This document shows, one piece after another, positions 27,025-34,508 of a DNA stretch of 64,000 nt; the stretch's first letter is position 1, and each line of letters begins with the position of its first letter. Source of the DNA: Aliisedimentitalea scapharcae (lineage in GTDB: Bacteria; Pseudomonadota; Alphaproteobacteria; Rhodobacterales; Rhodobacteraceae). The notes under the pieces were generated by a model, which was not told where the DNA came from, did no database searches, and worked only from the letters and a program-made list of their open reading frames with translations. Location of the stretch: contig NZ_CP123584.1 in assembly GCF_045277565.1 (NCBI RefSeq), forward strand, positions 1-64,000, given 5' to 3'. Position numbers and translations under genes: made by a program.

Positions 27025-28119
27025 CTATTCCTTTTGTGATTTCTTACTGTTGGGTGTTTGTACAGCGTCATCCTGTACATGGTTTGTACGAAAACGGGCT
27101 CTGATGTCGGCCTCGTCGGTCTCTGCGTGGGCATAGATGCGCATGGGCAAATTGGGGTCAGACCAGCGGCCAGCCTTTGCAGCTGTGACCGGATCAACGC
27201 CTTGCCGTACGACCAATTCAGTAAAGAAACCGTGCCGCCCAGCGGGGTGGGCTGACAGGTACGGAATACCCGCGCGTTTGCAGATCGTCTTCCAGCGTGT
27301 GTTGTAGCCTGTCGAGCTGCCATAGCCGAAAACACGGGCTTTCATCAGCTTGCCGGTATTGCGGTTCTTTGGTCGCTTCGGCTGAAGCGCGAGCAGCTCT
27401 TCCATCATCTGAGGCGAAACCGTGATCCAGCTTTCCGGATGTCCCTTCTGCGCCTTTACCCGAACTTTGTTTTCGTGTGGCCGCAGATCGTCTGGCTCCA
27501 ATGATACGGCCTGATCAATTCGCGCAGCCGTCTCAAACATAAAACGGACCAACGCGGCATTGTATGGATCAGCCGCATGGCAAAACGCCTCGATCCATTC
27601 CTTGTCAGCTGGCGTGCGCTCTACGCGGCTAAGCTTCCCTCGCCGCTTGTCCTGCGCGATCCGTTCAAACTTATCGTAAGGCTTCACGCGGATGAGCGGC
27701 GTGCCTTCCAGCTCGTGCGCGTTGTTGATCACCGCACTCGCGGGCGTCACGATTTCGCGCCACCAAGTATCGGTCGACGCTTTGGGTTTCAGCTTCGGCC
27801 CAAGGCTTTTCAGTAGCGCGCCAGAAATCGCACTCAGCGACAGGTCGCCGATTGCTTCGACAATCGGGATCAACTGCTTCGCTGCTTTTGGGGACGCGTT
27901 GTAGAGCATGATTGCATCAGAGAACGTCTTGCTCGGCTCGTCGCCCACGACATAGCGACGAATCTGACGTTCGGTCTCATGGTTTATCCAGTCCCGTGCG
28001 CCCTCTTCTGTAGATGCCTTAGTGCTTCGCCGGTATGGGCCGGCGATTGGCCTGCCGTTGTATTCGATCCACCCCTTGGCCCAATAGACACGGCCCCTCT
28101 TGTAAATTTGGAGCGGCAT
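27025..28119 (-). CDS. int: Site-specific tyrosine recombinase (island integrase)
   Basis: A 364-aa phage-type integrase. The catalytic residues appear in the C-terminal half: Arg in FETAARIDQA, the HPAGRH box (His-x-x-Arg), a Trp/His position in GRWSD and the nucleophile Tyr in MRIYAHAE. It catalyses island insertion and excision at the tRNA-Arg end found 16 bp beyond its stop. N-terminal about 110 residues form an arm-binding/core-binding region. Confidence 0.92.
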   Translation of the reverse strand: MPLQIYKRGRVYWAKGWIEYNGRPIAGPYRRSTKASTEEGARDWINHETERQIRRYVVGDEPSKTFSDAIMLYNASPKAAKQLIPIVEAIGDLSLSAISGALLKSLGPKLKPKASTDTWWREIVTPASAVINNAHELEGTPLIRVKPYDKFERIAQDKRRGKLSRVERTPADKEWIEAFCHAADPYNAALVRFMFETAARIDQAVSLEPDDLRPHENKVRVKAQKGHPESWITVSPQMMEELLALQPKRPKNRNTGKLMKARVFGYGSSTGYNTRWKTICKRAGIPYLSAHPAGRHGFFTELVVRQGVDPVTAAKAGRWSDPNLPMRIYAHAETDEADIRARFRTNHVQDDAVQTPNSKKSQKE

Positions 28120-28331
28120 GACTGGCCTCCTTCAAAAATCGTATCAATCTGCGCGGGCGTGATGAGCATGGTCCGCCCAAGGCGATAAAAAGCGCCCGTC
28201 TCATTGGCCCGTTCGCGCAAAGTGCGTTCAGAAATATCGATCCCCATCCCGGCCATGACTTCGACCCATTGAGCGGGCGTTTTCCCAAGCCCCAGGATCT
28301 GAGAGCTGTCTGAATAGTTGGTCTCTGCCAT
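27984..28331 (-). CDS. Excisionase-like / DNA-binding accessory protein
   Basis: A 115-aa protein whose central part, GIDISERTLRERANETGAF then LGRTMLITPAQIDTIFEG, resembles the winged-helix of small excisionase-type proteins. It overlaps the integrase start by 136 bp in a different frame and shares its strand, the usual xis-int order. ATG 28331 is preferred over an upstream frame extension. The C-terminal tail beyond residue 70 looks low in homology and exists largely because of the overlap. Confidence 0.6.
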   Translation of the reverse strand: MAETNYSDSSQILGLGKTPAQWVEVMAGMGIDISERTLRERANETGAFYRLGRTMLITPAQIDTIFEGGQSCRSKFTRGAVSIGPRGGSNTTAGQSPAHTGEALRHLQKRAHGTG

Positions 28332-28447
28332 TTCAGTTGTCCTTGTCCGCTTAAGTTGAATCGGCGACACGCATGGAATCGCTTGTTCTGCACCTTCTGA
28401 CGTGGTCAGATGTGATTAACAGTAAATGTTCGTCATTTTTTGCAAAG

Positions 28448-28455
28448 TTCGCGAA
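28448..28455. promoter_or_regulatory. Possible operator in the xis/repressor divergent region
   Basis: TTCGCGAA is a perfect palindrome within AAGTTCGCGAATTT, 32 bp upstream of the repressor start and between divergent genes. Such a location suits autoregulation by the HTH protein, but only one copy is visible. Confidence 0.3.
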
Positions 28456-28486
28456 TTTCGACGAAGTAGTCAATTGGAAAATTTCG

Positions 28487-28909
28487 ATGCCGCAGAAACA
28501 TGCTGATCTTTTTGCTGCAATGGGTGCTCGTCTCACCATTGCTCGCAATGAAATCGGCTTCTCACAAGCGGCCATGGCGGAAGCTATCGGCGTCTCACCC
28601 CGCGCGTATCACAGCTACGAAAAGGGCCAGCGCGGAATGCCTGTAGAAGCCTTGGTCGCGATGGGTGAGCGGTTCGAGGTGGACGTGCCCTGGCTGCTAC
28701 TCGGCACCAAATCCATTCGGGCTGGGCATGATTTCAAAGCGCTCAAACACATCGAAGGCTCGCTGGATAAGCACCTCACCGATGAGGGCATAAAAATCAA
28801 AAGCGAAAAGCGCGGGGCCATAGTCGCCCGCTGGTATCAATCGCATGTCGAAGGTCGTGAAGTGACGGATGATGACGTGCACACATGGATCGAGTTGGTA
28901 AGGGAGTAG
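28487..28909 (+). CDS. XRE-type helix-turn-helix repressor
   Basis: A 140-aa protein with an N-terminal XRE HTH (GARLTIARNEIGFSQAAMAE, AIGVSPRAYHSYEKGQRGMP, about residues 13-50) and a helical C-terminal part rich in Lys and Glu. It is read divergently from int/xis, so it probably controls island excision. ATG 28487 gives the family-like start MPQKHADLF; the open frame extends upstream without homology. Confidence 0.85.
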   Translation: MPQKHADLFAAMGARLTIARNEIGFSQAAMAEAIGVSPRAYHSYEKGQRGMPVEALVAMGERFEVDVPWLLLGTKSIRAGHDFKALKHIEGSLDKHLTDEGIKIKSEKRGAIVARWYQSHVEGREVTDDDVHTWIELVRE

Positions 28910-28913
28910 TCTG

Positions 28914-29210
28914 GTGAACAAGGCAAGCAAACGCTGGAATATGTTGCGACATTCGGTCTTGGAGCGCACCCGCCGTGAGGTGATCGAACCCTTTGGCCCG
29001 CTTTACCTGATCTTTCTGGGAACCAGCGTGTTCTACCTGATTGGCTTGGGCAGACTATCATTGGCACAACAGACTGCTGAATACTCAGTTTTGGCCACCA
29101 TCATGATTTTTGCAATTGCTGCGGCTGGCTTGGCACTTCCATTTTTGACAGGTGCGGTGCTGACCCTACGCGCGGCCGATCGAAAACTGGAACGTCTCCA
29201 ACGCGGGTGA
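28914..29210 (+). CDS. Small two-helix membrane protein
   Basis: A 98-aa protein starting GTG at 28914, 4 bp after the repressor stop, with AAGGGAGTAG as ribosome site. It has a basic N-terminus, two hydrophobic helices (LYLIFLGTSVFYLIGLG and VLATIMIFAIAAAGLALPFL) and a basic tail. Function unknown; coupling to the repressor suggests an island maintenance or immunity role. Confidence 0.6.
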   Translation: MNKASKRWNMLRHSVLERTRREVIEPFGPLYLIFLGTSVFYLIGLGRLSLAQQTAEYSVLATIMIFAIAAAGLALPFLTGAVLTLRAADRKLERLQRG

Positions 29211-29214
29211 ACCG

Positions 29215-29340
29215 ATGGCTTTCGGCATCTTCATCCACCGCAGCGACTCGATCTACGACGACATTCCCTCGGAGCGGTATCAGTTTCCCAAGCAATACCT
29301 CTCTCGCGCCCAACAGTGCGAAGGGGAAGGTGTGGACTAG
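29215..29340 (+). pseudogene. Truncated 5' end of an HNH-endonuclease-type gene
   Basis: Begins MAFGIFIHRSDSIYDDIP and continues to QYLSRAQQCEGEG before a stop. I recognise this start from N-termini of larger HNH-endonuclease-like proteins in alphaproteobacterial islands. Homology ends near 29325, where the cargo segment begins. It starts 4 bp after the small membrane gene, so it was part of the island backbone before being cut. Confidence 0.5.
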
Positions 29341-29692
29341 GGCCACAAGAGAGCGGGCCTTGACGAGGAGACCGTGGTTGAGATGACCCTTGGCGGTTCT
29401 ACGGTCTTTCGCTTGGTGCTCCTGATCAGCTTGTCAGCGACATCATTCGGTATTCCGAGTTCCTTTCATCTTCGCTCTAAAGGAGCTTCGATGAACCAGA
29501 AATCCCCCGTTGTTCCAACCCCTAAATCTATACTGAATGCGATGACGTTACGCTTTATCGCCGCTCGTTTTCCGCGAGATGAACCACGCTGCAAGCCGGA
29601 AATCAATGGCGCCTCTGAGCCTAAACACAGCAAAATAATTGCTTACCCACGAGTCGGTCAAATTAGGCAGAGTAAAATTCCCGACTGCTATA
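29341..29692 (+). other. 352-bp junction zone with coding remnants
   Basis: One frame reads HKRAGLDEETVVEMTLGGS and a shifted frame continues DQLVSDIIRYSEFLSSSL before a stop, which looks like a frameshifted C-terminal fragment of an unidentified gene. An ATG at 29491 has a good AAGGAG site, but its frame runs antisense into the SulP gene without homology. I do not call an intact gene here. Confidence 0.4.
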
Positions 29693-31927
29693 TTATTCTT
29701 CGAGGCGAAGGACCAAAGCAAGCGTTCGCAAGTTGCTTGCCAACCGATCTGAAACGTATTCGAGCGCGTACGTCTGGAACTTCAGGGCCAGTTCCGGATC
29801 TTCGGACTTCATGCGTTCGAATGCGACATCTGTCAAAACATGAGCGGTTCCTTTGCTGTCCGCTATGCCTACCGCAAGCGTCCCCACGTTTCCTTGCCTA
29901 AAAAAGCTGGCGACGCCGACCATCGAACCAGGGCCCGCGCTTCTTATTCTATGCTTTTCGCCATCCAATTCATCGAGATAGATGGAAACGGTCCCTTGCT
30001 CGATGAAGTGCAGCAAACGCTGCTTAATGCCGGGTTGTGAAACTACGTCGCCCTGAGAGAATTCAGTCGTTTCCAAGTAACTTCTGAACTTTTGAACAAC
30101 AGCCTTGGCCTTAAAAACCTCAATCAACCTATCATCAATCGGCAAAGCTTTTGGGCTTGGATCAACGCCAGCCGTTCTGAGAAGGAAATCTTCGCACCAT
30201 TCCAGGGCGCTGTCTGCATCCTTAAAGATTGGCTCGATAACAGCGTCGCCATCAAGGAACTCTTCCTCATGCAATTGTTGATCGATTTCTGCGGGGACGT
30301 GAGCCAAGGCGAGTTGCGTTCCGACTTCCAGCGCCTTCTTCTTGATCTTGACCAGACCGTGAACAGCAGAAGTATCCAGACCAGGCACTAGCTGAAAATC
30401 AAGGATTACAAACTCAGGCGGGCCAGCTTCTCTTGTCAGGGCTCCTACCACTTCCTCGTACAGTTTGATTGAGGATGCAAAGAAGATGAAACCATGGAGT
30501 TTGAGATATAGAATCTTCTGCCCCTCGGAGGACAAGGCCTTTCGGTGGTCATCCGGGCGATCGACGTTGCTCGAGAAATCACTTCCATCCATCACCAAGC
30601 GAACAACATTTAGCTTGCTGTAGCTGACTACGAACAACACAACAGCTGCGGCCACGCCGGTCGCTACACCCTCCAGAAACCCGATAAACTCGACGACAAA
30701 GAGGATCGCAAATATTATCGCAACGTCACCGCGCCCGAGATTAGACCAGCTTTTGACCACCCAATCATAAAGGAAGCCCAGTCCGATGAACATTACCAAG
30801 CCGCCAAGCACAAATTTTGGGAAGACAGACAGAGCACCAGCTCCGACTGTCATCGTAAGAAGGCAGAACACTGCGACGACGACCCCGACGAGCCGACTAT
30901 CTCCACGCATCCGACGCCCAAGAGTAGAGAGGCTGACGTAATGATATCCGACAAGGCTTCCGCCGGGCGCAGCAAGAAGGTTTGCAATACCGGCTAGGCG
31001 CATCTCGCGATGGACATCTATGTCACGGTTAAAGGCTGACTCGAGCGCTGTGAGGTTCAGAAGTACCGAGATGAGCGCGATCGAAAGAATAGTGGCCAAC
31101 CCGGTGAACTCTGTCACAAACAATGTCCAGTCGGCTGCAAGGAAGGTGGAAAGAGGTACTGGCTGCCACAACGCGCCCTCCCCAAATGGTTGCAACAACC
31201 ACCCCTCGACAATGGCTTCCTGGCTTGAAGCACCGCTCAGGAACAAAGTGATATGGAAGAGTGCCACCGCGCTTAAGATGAGCCCGGGCATGATGAAAAC
31301 ATTGGAGTATTTGATGGAAACGAAGAGTGTAATGAGAGCGAATACGGCTCCGGGCAGCCACAGATGCATCACTTCGCCGAGCGCACTGAGTTGGGTGAAA
31401 TCAAACGTTTGACCTGCCATAACGCTGAAGGAGCCCTTGAAAAGCAGCCACCCCGTTGCCGCTAGAAAACCAGCGATCACAGGATATGGTATCAGCTGAA
31501 CAAATGCCGCAAGCCGCCACCGGCCGACGAGGTAGAAGATCACGCCTGAAAGAGCAGTTGACACCACCATTATTACGACTGCCTGGGCAAACAGAATTTC
31601 AGGAGTGAGCGCGCTCCCGGGAAGTTGTGAGAGAGTCGCAATCATGACAGCGATGATTGCCGTCGGGTTGTCTTGTGGCAAAGCCACGACGCCGCGAAGC
31701 TCGCTGAAGAGCCCAATGACAAGCGCAATTACAACACCGCCAAACAGAAGCTGCCCTGTCGCTCGCGGAACGTAACCGGAGAGCTCGCCAGTAAATATTA
31801 CGGCCGAATAGGAAAACATGAAGGTGACGGTCAGAACACCTGCAACCAAACCGGCAGTGATACTTGGGACAACAACGGGGCCACGCAAGTTTTCCTTTAA
31901 TTCCCTTCTCCAGCTTGTCTTCGTCAT
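29693..31927 (-). CDS. SulP-family anion transporter with STAS and cyclic-nucleotide-binding-like domains
   Basis: A 744-aa protein with three parts: a SulP permease (about 1-430, many helices, SITAGLVAGVLTVTFMFSYS at the start and LPQDNPTAIIAVMIATLSQ), a STAS domain (about 460-570, with PEFVILDFQLVPGLDTSAVH) and a cNMP-binding fold (about 610-735). SulP proteins move sulfate, bicarbonate or similar anions. In the cNMP cassette, GSMVGVASFF lacks the Glu and the later Arg that usually hold cyclic nucleotide, so ligand or mode of binding may differ. It belongs to the - strand cargo arm with MASE1 and GlnII. Confidence 0.85.
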   Translation of the reverse strand: MTKTSWRRELKENLRGPVVVPSITAGLVAGVLTVTFMFSYSAVIFTGELSGYVPRATGQLLFGGVVIALVIGLFSELRGVVALPQDNPTAIIAVMIATLSQLPGSALTPEILFAQAVVIMVVSTALSGVIFYLVGRWRLAAFVQLIPYPVIAGFLAATGWLLFKGSFSVMAGQTFDFTQLSALGEVMHLWLPGAVFALITLFVSIKYSNVFIMPGLILSAVALFHITLFLSGASSQEAIVEGWLLQPFGEGALWQPVPLSTFLAADWTLFVTEFTGLATILSIALISVLLNLTALESAFNRDIDVHREMRLAGIANLLAAPGGSLVGYHYVSLSTLGRRMRGDSRLVGVVVAVFCLLTMTVGAGALSVFPKFVLGGLVMFIGLGFLYDWVVKSWSNLGRGDVAIIFAILFVVEFIGFLEGVATGVAAAVVLFVVSYSKLNVVRLVMDGSDFSSNVDRPDDHRKALSSEGQKILYLKLHGFIFFASSIKLYEEVVGALTREAGPPEFVILDFQLVPGLDTSAVHGLVKIKKKALEVGTQLALAHVPAEIDQQLHEEEFLDGDAVIEPIFKDADSALEWCEDFLLRTAGVDPSPKALPIDDRLIEVFKAKAVVQKFRSYLETTEFSQGDVVSQPGIKQRLLHFIEQGTVSIYLDELDGEKHRIRSAGPGSMVGVASFFRQGNVGTLAVGIADSKGTAHVLTDVAFERMKSEDPELALKFQTYALEYVSDRLASNLRTLALVLRLEE

Positions 31928-32045
31928 TCCTACTTCCCACTCAGCTTTATCGTCGACCTATTCCAGGGCACCGTTTCTCTGGCTTGTGGCTTACAATCGA
32001 AATGGCGCGTCAATCTTTTCGAGAAGCCAATTGAAGAGCGTTATG

Positions 32046-32627
32046 TCACGGCTCCGCGTTGCTGTTTTCATAACCCCATATCATGCAATAAGTCAGGACA
32101 AATGAGCTGAATAAGAATATCCCGACTGAATCCCCCAAAACCCACCGCGCCCAGCTTTTCGCAAATGCTGAAAGCGGCACGATTCCAGCGGAATAGAGTG
32201 ATGCGACGCCAATTGCGGCACTAATGGCTGCGCTGATTACTGCTCCGAAGGTGCCCAGCTTTAGGGCTTTGTAAAAGATCGAGAGCTCCTCCCAAGGACC
32301 TAGAAGACGCAAGGCAAAGGTAGCTATGATCGCGCCAAAAGTGCTCCCGACTCCAATTCCAACGGCGGCTTGGATGCCTGATCCGTAATACAGGTTAGAA
32401 GCCATAACTGCCAAAACAATGCTTGGCCAAAGCCGCATATCTATGAAGACCAGCGCAACAAGAGCAGAACCGGTAGGCAACCAGATGATCGCAACACCGT
32501 CGTAGTTAGCCGCCAATGTCAGGCTGAGTATGCCCACAGCCCAACTGATAAAGAAGTACAAAACGAAAATACCAAGAAGTTTTGGGCCTATGGGTAGCCC
32601 TTTCTTCTGAGTTTCGTAAGTGGGCAA
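32046..32627 (-). CDS. Stand-alone MASE1 sensor domain
   Basis: A 193-aa, six- to seven-helix membrane protein with the MASE1 pattern AANYDGVAIIWLPTGSALVAL, an aromatic/Pro-rich periplasmic region typical of this sensor. MASE1 normally sits at the N-terminus of histidine kinases or GGDEF enzymes; here no output domain follows. No ATG is available: TTG 32627 preceded by AGAGGGAACGGC is chosen (a TTG at 32648 is the alternative). It may be a cut-down receptor that signals through a partner, or a decayed fragment. Confidence 0.6.
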   Translation of the reverse strand: MPTYETQKKGLPIGPKLLGIFVLYFFISWAVGILSLTLAANYDGVAIIWLPTGSALVALVFIDMRLWPSIVLAVMASNLYYGSGIQAAVGIGVGSTFGAIIATFALRLLGPWEELSIFYKALKLGTFGAVISAAISAAIGVASLYSAGIVPLSAFAKSWARWVLGDSVGIFLFSSFVLTYCMIWGYENSNAEP

Positions 32628-32803
32628 ATGCCGTTCCCTCTTTCTCAATTTTTTCAGTGGGCGTTCCTGCCCCCGGAGCCAAAAAGCTGAGTCAGCTGCA
32701 TCCTGCGGGTCGGTGAAATTTCTGCTTCAGGAGGACTGCCGAAAACCGAAGTCCAGCTACTTGGTTTCAGCTGATAACTCCTAGTCAGCTAATCCGGCCG
32801 AAC

Positions 32804-33013
32804 TCAGAAGAACTCCAGCTTCGATTCCAGAACAAGGTTCCCCTCTGCGTCTAAAATGTGGAACTGCCCGTCAATGCTCCACCCGAGCTTTTCAGTGAGA
32901 GTCTTCATTTCGCCCCCGGTTAAGTGTGCCGCATCGCTGACAGGTGCACGCCAGGAAACGTGCACCTCCTTACCGTCCACGAACAGAATTTTCTGTATCT
33001 CAATCCTCGCCAT
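32804..33013 (-). CDS. Small conserved-looking protein of unknown function
   Basis: A 69-aa soluble protein, MARIEIQKILFVDGKEVHVS at the start, with alternating charged and hydrophobic residues suggesting a small beta-rich fold. ATG 33013 follows GAAGGAGTGGAATGTAGG. It lies 22 bp after GlnII and is probably co-transcribed. No family recognised. Confidence 0.55.
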   Translation of the reverse strand: MARIEIQKILFVDGKEVHVSWRAPVSDAAHLTGGEMKTLTEKLGWSIDGQFHILDAEGNLVLESKLEFF

Positions 33014-33034
33014 CCTACATTCCACTCCTTCTAG

Positions 33035-34066
33035 CTAGACGGCTTTTAGCGCTTCTTCGTGCGCCACTTTAACCGTACGCATGATACGGTCGACGATCAG
33101 ATATGGGTCACCATCGGAAGCCGGGCGCCGATCTTCAAGATACCCTTTCCAGTCATGTGTCGTGGTATAGAGTGGAATTCGGATAGATGCGCCTCGGTTC
33201 GATGCGCCAAAGCTGAACTGATCGATAGAGGCCGTCTCATGAGACCCAGTCAGCCTTCGTTCGTTTCCGGCACCATAAACATCGATGTGATCTTGGTGGA
33301 ACGGGCGGAAGCCCTCACAGAGCGCTTCAATATAGTCTTGTCCGCCAACATCGCGCAGGTAGTCATAAGAAAAGTTTGAGTGCATGCCAGAGCCGTTCCA
33401 ATCCCCAGAGATCGGTTTCGGATCGAGGGTCGCAATGAGATCGTACTTCTCGGTGATGAGTTGAAGGAGGAATCTTGCTACAATCAGGTCGTCGGCCGCG
33501 CGAAGGGCGCCCTTGCCAAAACACTGAAATTCCCACTGACCCAGCATGACCTCGGCGTTGATCCCGGTCACCCCAAGGTCGGCGGCAAGGCAAGCGTCCC
33601 AGTGTTCATCGACCAATTCCCTTGCTTCGACGCGGTGCGCTCCGACGGCGCAATAATAGGGGCCCTGGGGCTCAGGAAATCCGCCGTCCGGAAAGCCGAC
33701 AGGACGGCCATTCGAGGTCATCAGAATGTATTCCTGCTCAAACCCAAACCAGAATTCGGCTTCGGAGCCCCGATCGATCAGATTTCGCGTGTTGGTCTCG
33801 TGGGGGCGTCCATCCCGATGAAAAACCTCGCACAAAACGAGATAGGCGTTTTGCCTGAAGGGGTTTGGATACACCCGAACCGGCTGCAGGATGCAGTCGG
33901 AATCATGGCCCTCCGCCTGCTGCGTCGAACTGCCATCGAAGCCCCACTTTGGGGTGTCTTCAACAGACCCGTTGTACGAACTGTCCGGGTGGATTTGTGC
34001 CTTTGTCCGGATGTTTGCGATCTCGTAGCCGTCCAGCCAGATGTAGTCGAGACGAGCGTTTCCCAT
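33035..34066 (-). CDS. glnII: Glutamine synthetase, GSII (GlnII) type
   Basis: A 343-aa glutamine synthetase of the eukaryotic-like GSII class, which is octameric or decameric and not adenylylated. Motifs in order: DYIWLDGY, PKWGFDGSST (beta-Grasp), EQEYILMTSNGRPVGFP, the ATP/metal segment AEVMLGQWEFQ, GMHSNFSYDYLRD and the loop SHETASIDQFSFGASNRGAS. It assimilates ammonium with glutamate and ATP. Its place in the island beside two Amt genes suggests an accessory ammonium-assimilation or ammonium-signal module. Confidence 0.95.
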   Translation of the reverse strand: MGNARLDYIWLDGYEIANIRTKAQIHPDSSYNGSVEDTPKWGFDGSSTQQAEGHDSDCILQPVRVYPNPFRQNAYLVLCEVFHRDGRPHETNTRNLIDRGSEAEFWFGFEQEYILMTSNGRPVGFPDGGFPEPQGPYYCAVGAHRVEARELVDEHWDACLAADLGVTGINAEVMLGQWEFQCFGKGALRAADDLIVARFLLQLITEKYDLIATLDPKPISGDWNGSGMHSNFSYDYLRDVGGQDYIEALCEGFRPFHQDHIDVYGAGNERRLTGSHETASIDQFSFGASNRGASIRIPLYTTTHDWKGYLEDRRPASDGDPYLIVDRIMRTVKVAHEEALKAV

Positions 34067-34159
34067 GATTTTCTCCCTTTAGCTTAGTGTTATCGTTCCA
34101 CAGCGCAACGAGCCTTCGGACCCCAAGCGGACTGCATGCCGTTCTCGGACAACGTGTGC

Positions 34160-34258
34160 TTAGTTTGGCGGGCGCATCGGTCCGCGGATCATTCGCATCG
34201 CGATCGCCATAGCATGACGGCGGATGTGCTTATGCTCGTCGATGCCACTCAGCGACAC
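34160..34258 (-). CDS. Possible 32-aa basic peptide
   Basis: GTG 34258, MSLSGIDEHKHIRRHAMAIA..., follows the 39-aa frame by 6 bp and could be translationally coupled. Arg/Met-rich with no homology known to me; equally it may be non-coding. Confidence 0.25.
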   Translation of the reverse strand: MSLSGIDEHKHIRRHAMAIAMRMIRGPMRPPN

Positions 34259-34264
34259 ATCAAG

Positions 34265-34384
34265 TCACTCTTCGACGGCCTTCTCTGTGACCGGCATCTT
34301 TTGAGCGGCCAGGCCAAGCACCGCTTCCATGGCTGCAGTGTAACCTGCCTTGGTTTCGGCTTCGTCATCCCAGTTGAACGCCAA
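34265..34384 (-). CDS. Possible 39-aa protein upstream of glnII
   Basis: TTG start at 34384 preceded by GGAGAGGGGGAT; product (M)AFNWDDEAETKAGYTAAMEA... then LAAQKMPVTEKAVEE. Composition is protein-like (balanced acidic and small residues) and the ribosome site is good. A GTG at 34444 would give a 59-aa form. It lies in the otherwise empty 442-bp region between glnII and the divergent MscS gene. Confidence 0.4.
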   Translation of the reverse strand: MAFNWDDEAETKAGYTAAMEAVLGLAAQKMPVTEKAVEE

Positions 34385-34508
34385 ATCCCCCTCTCCGTTT
34401 ATGTTGTTTTCGGTCGACCTGCTGGCGTCCCACAGAAACTCCACGGCAAATTGACTTTGATAACAAAAAAGTTACATAATCACATTCAATAATCAATATG
34501 TTCTTGGA

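Noticed and set aside
26964..27038. A complete tRNA-Arg gene at the left repeat
   Set aside because: Only the 3' 45 bases are tRNA-like; the upstream bases on the - strand do not supply the acceptor, D-arm or 5' anticodon stem. The same holds at 50771-50847.
34136..34492. 118-codon + strand frame in the glnII-MscS gap
   Set aside because: Composition is poor (His/Cys/Arg-rich) and no ribosome site; the opposite strand has better small frames.
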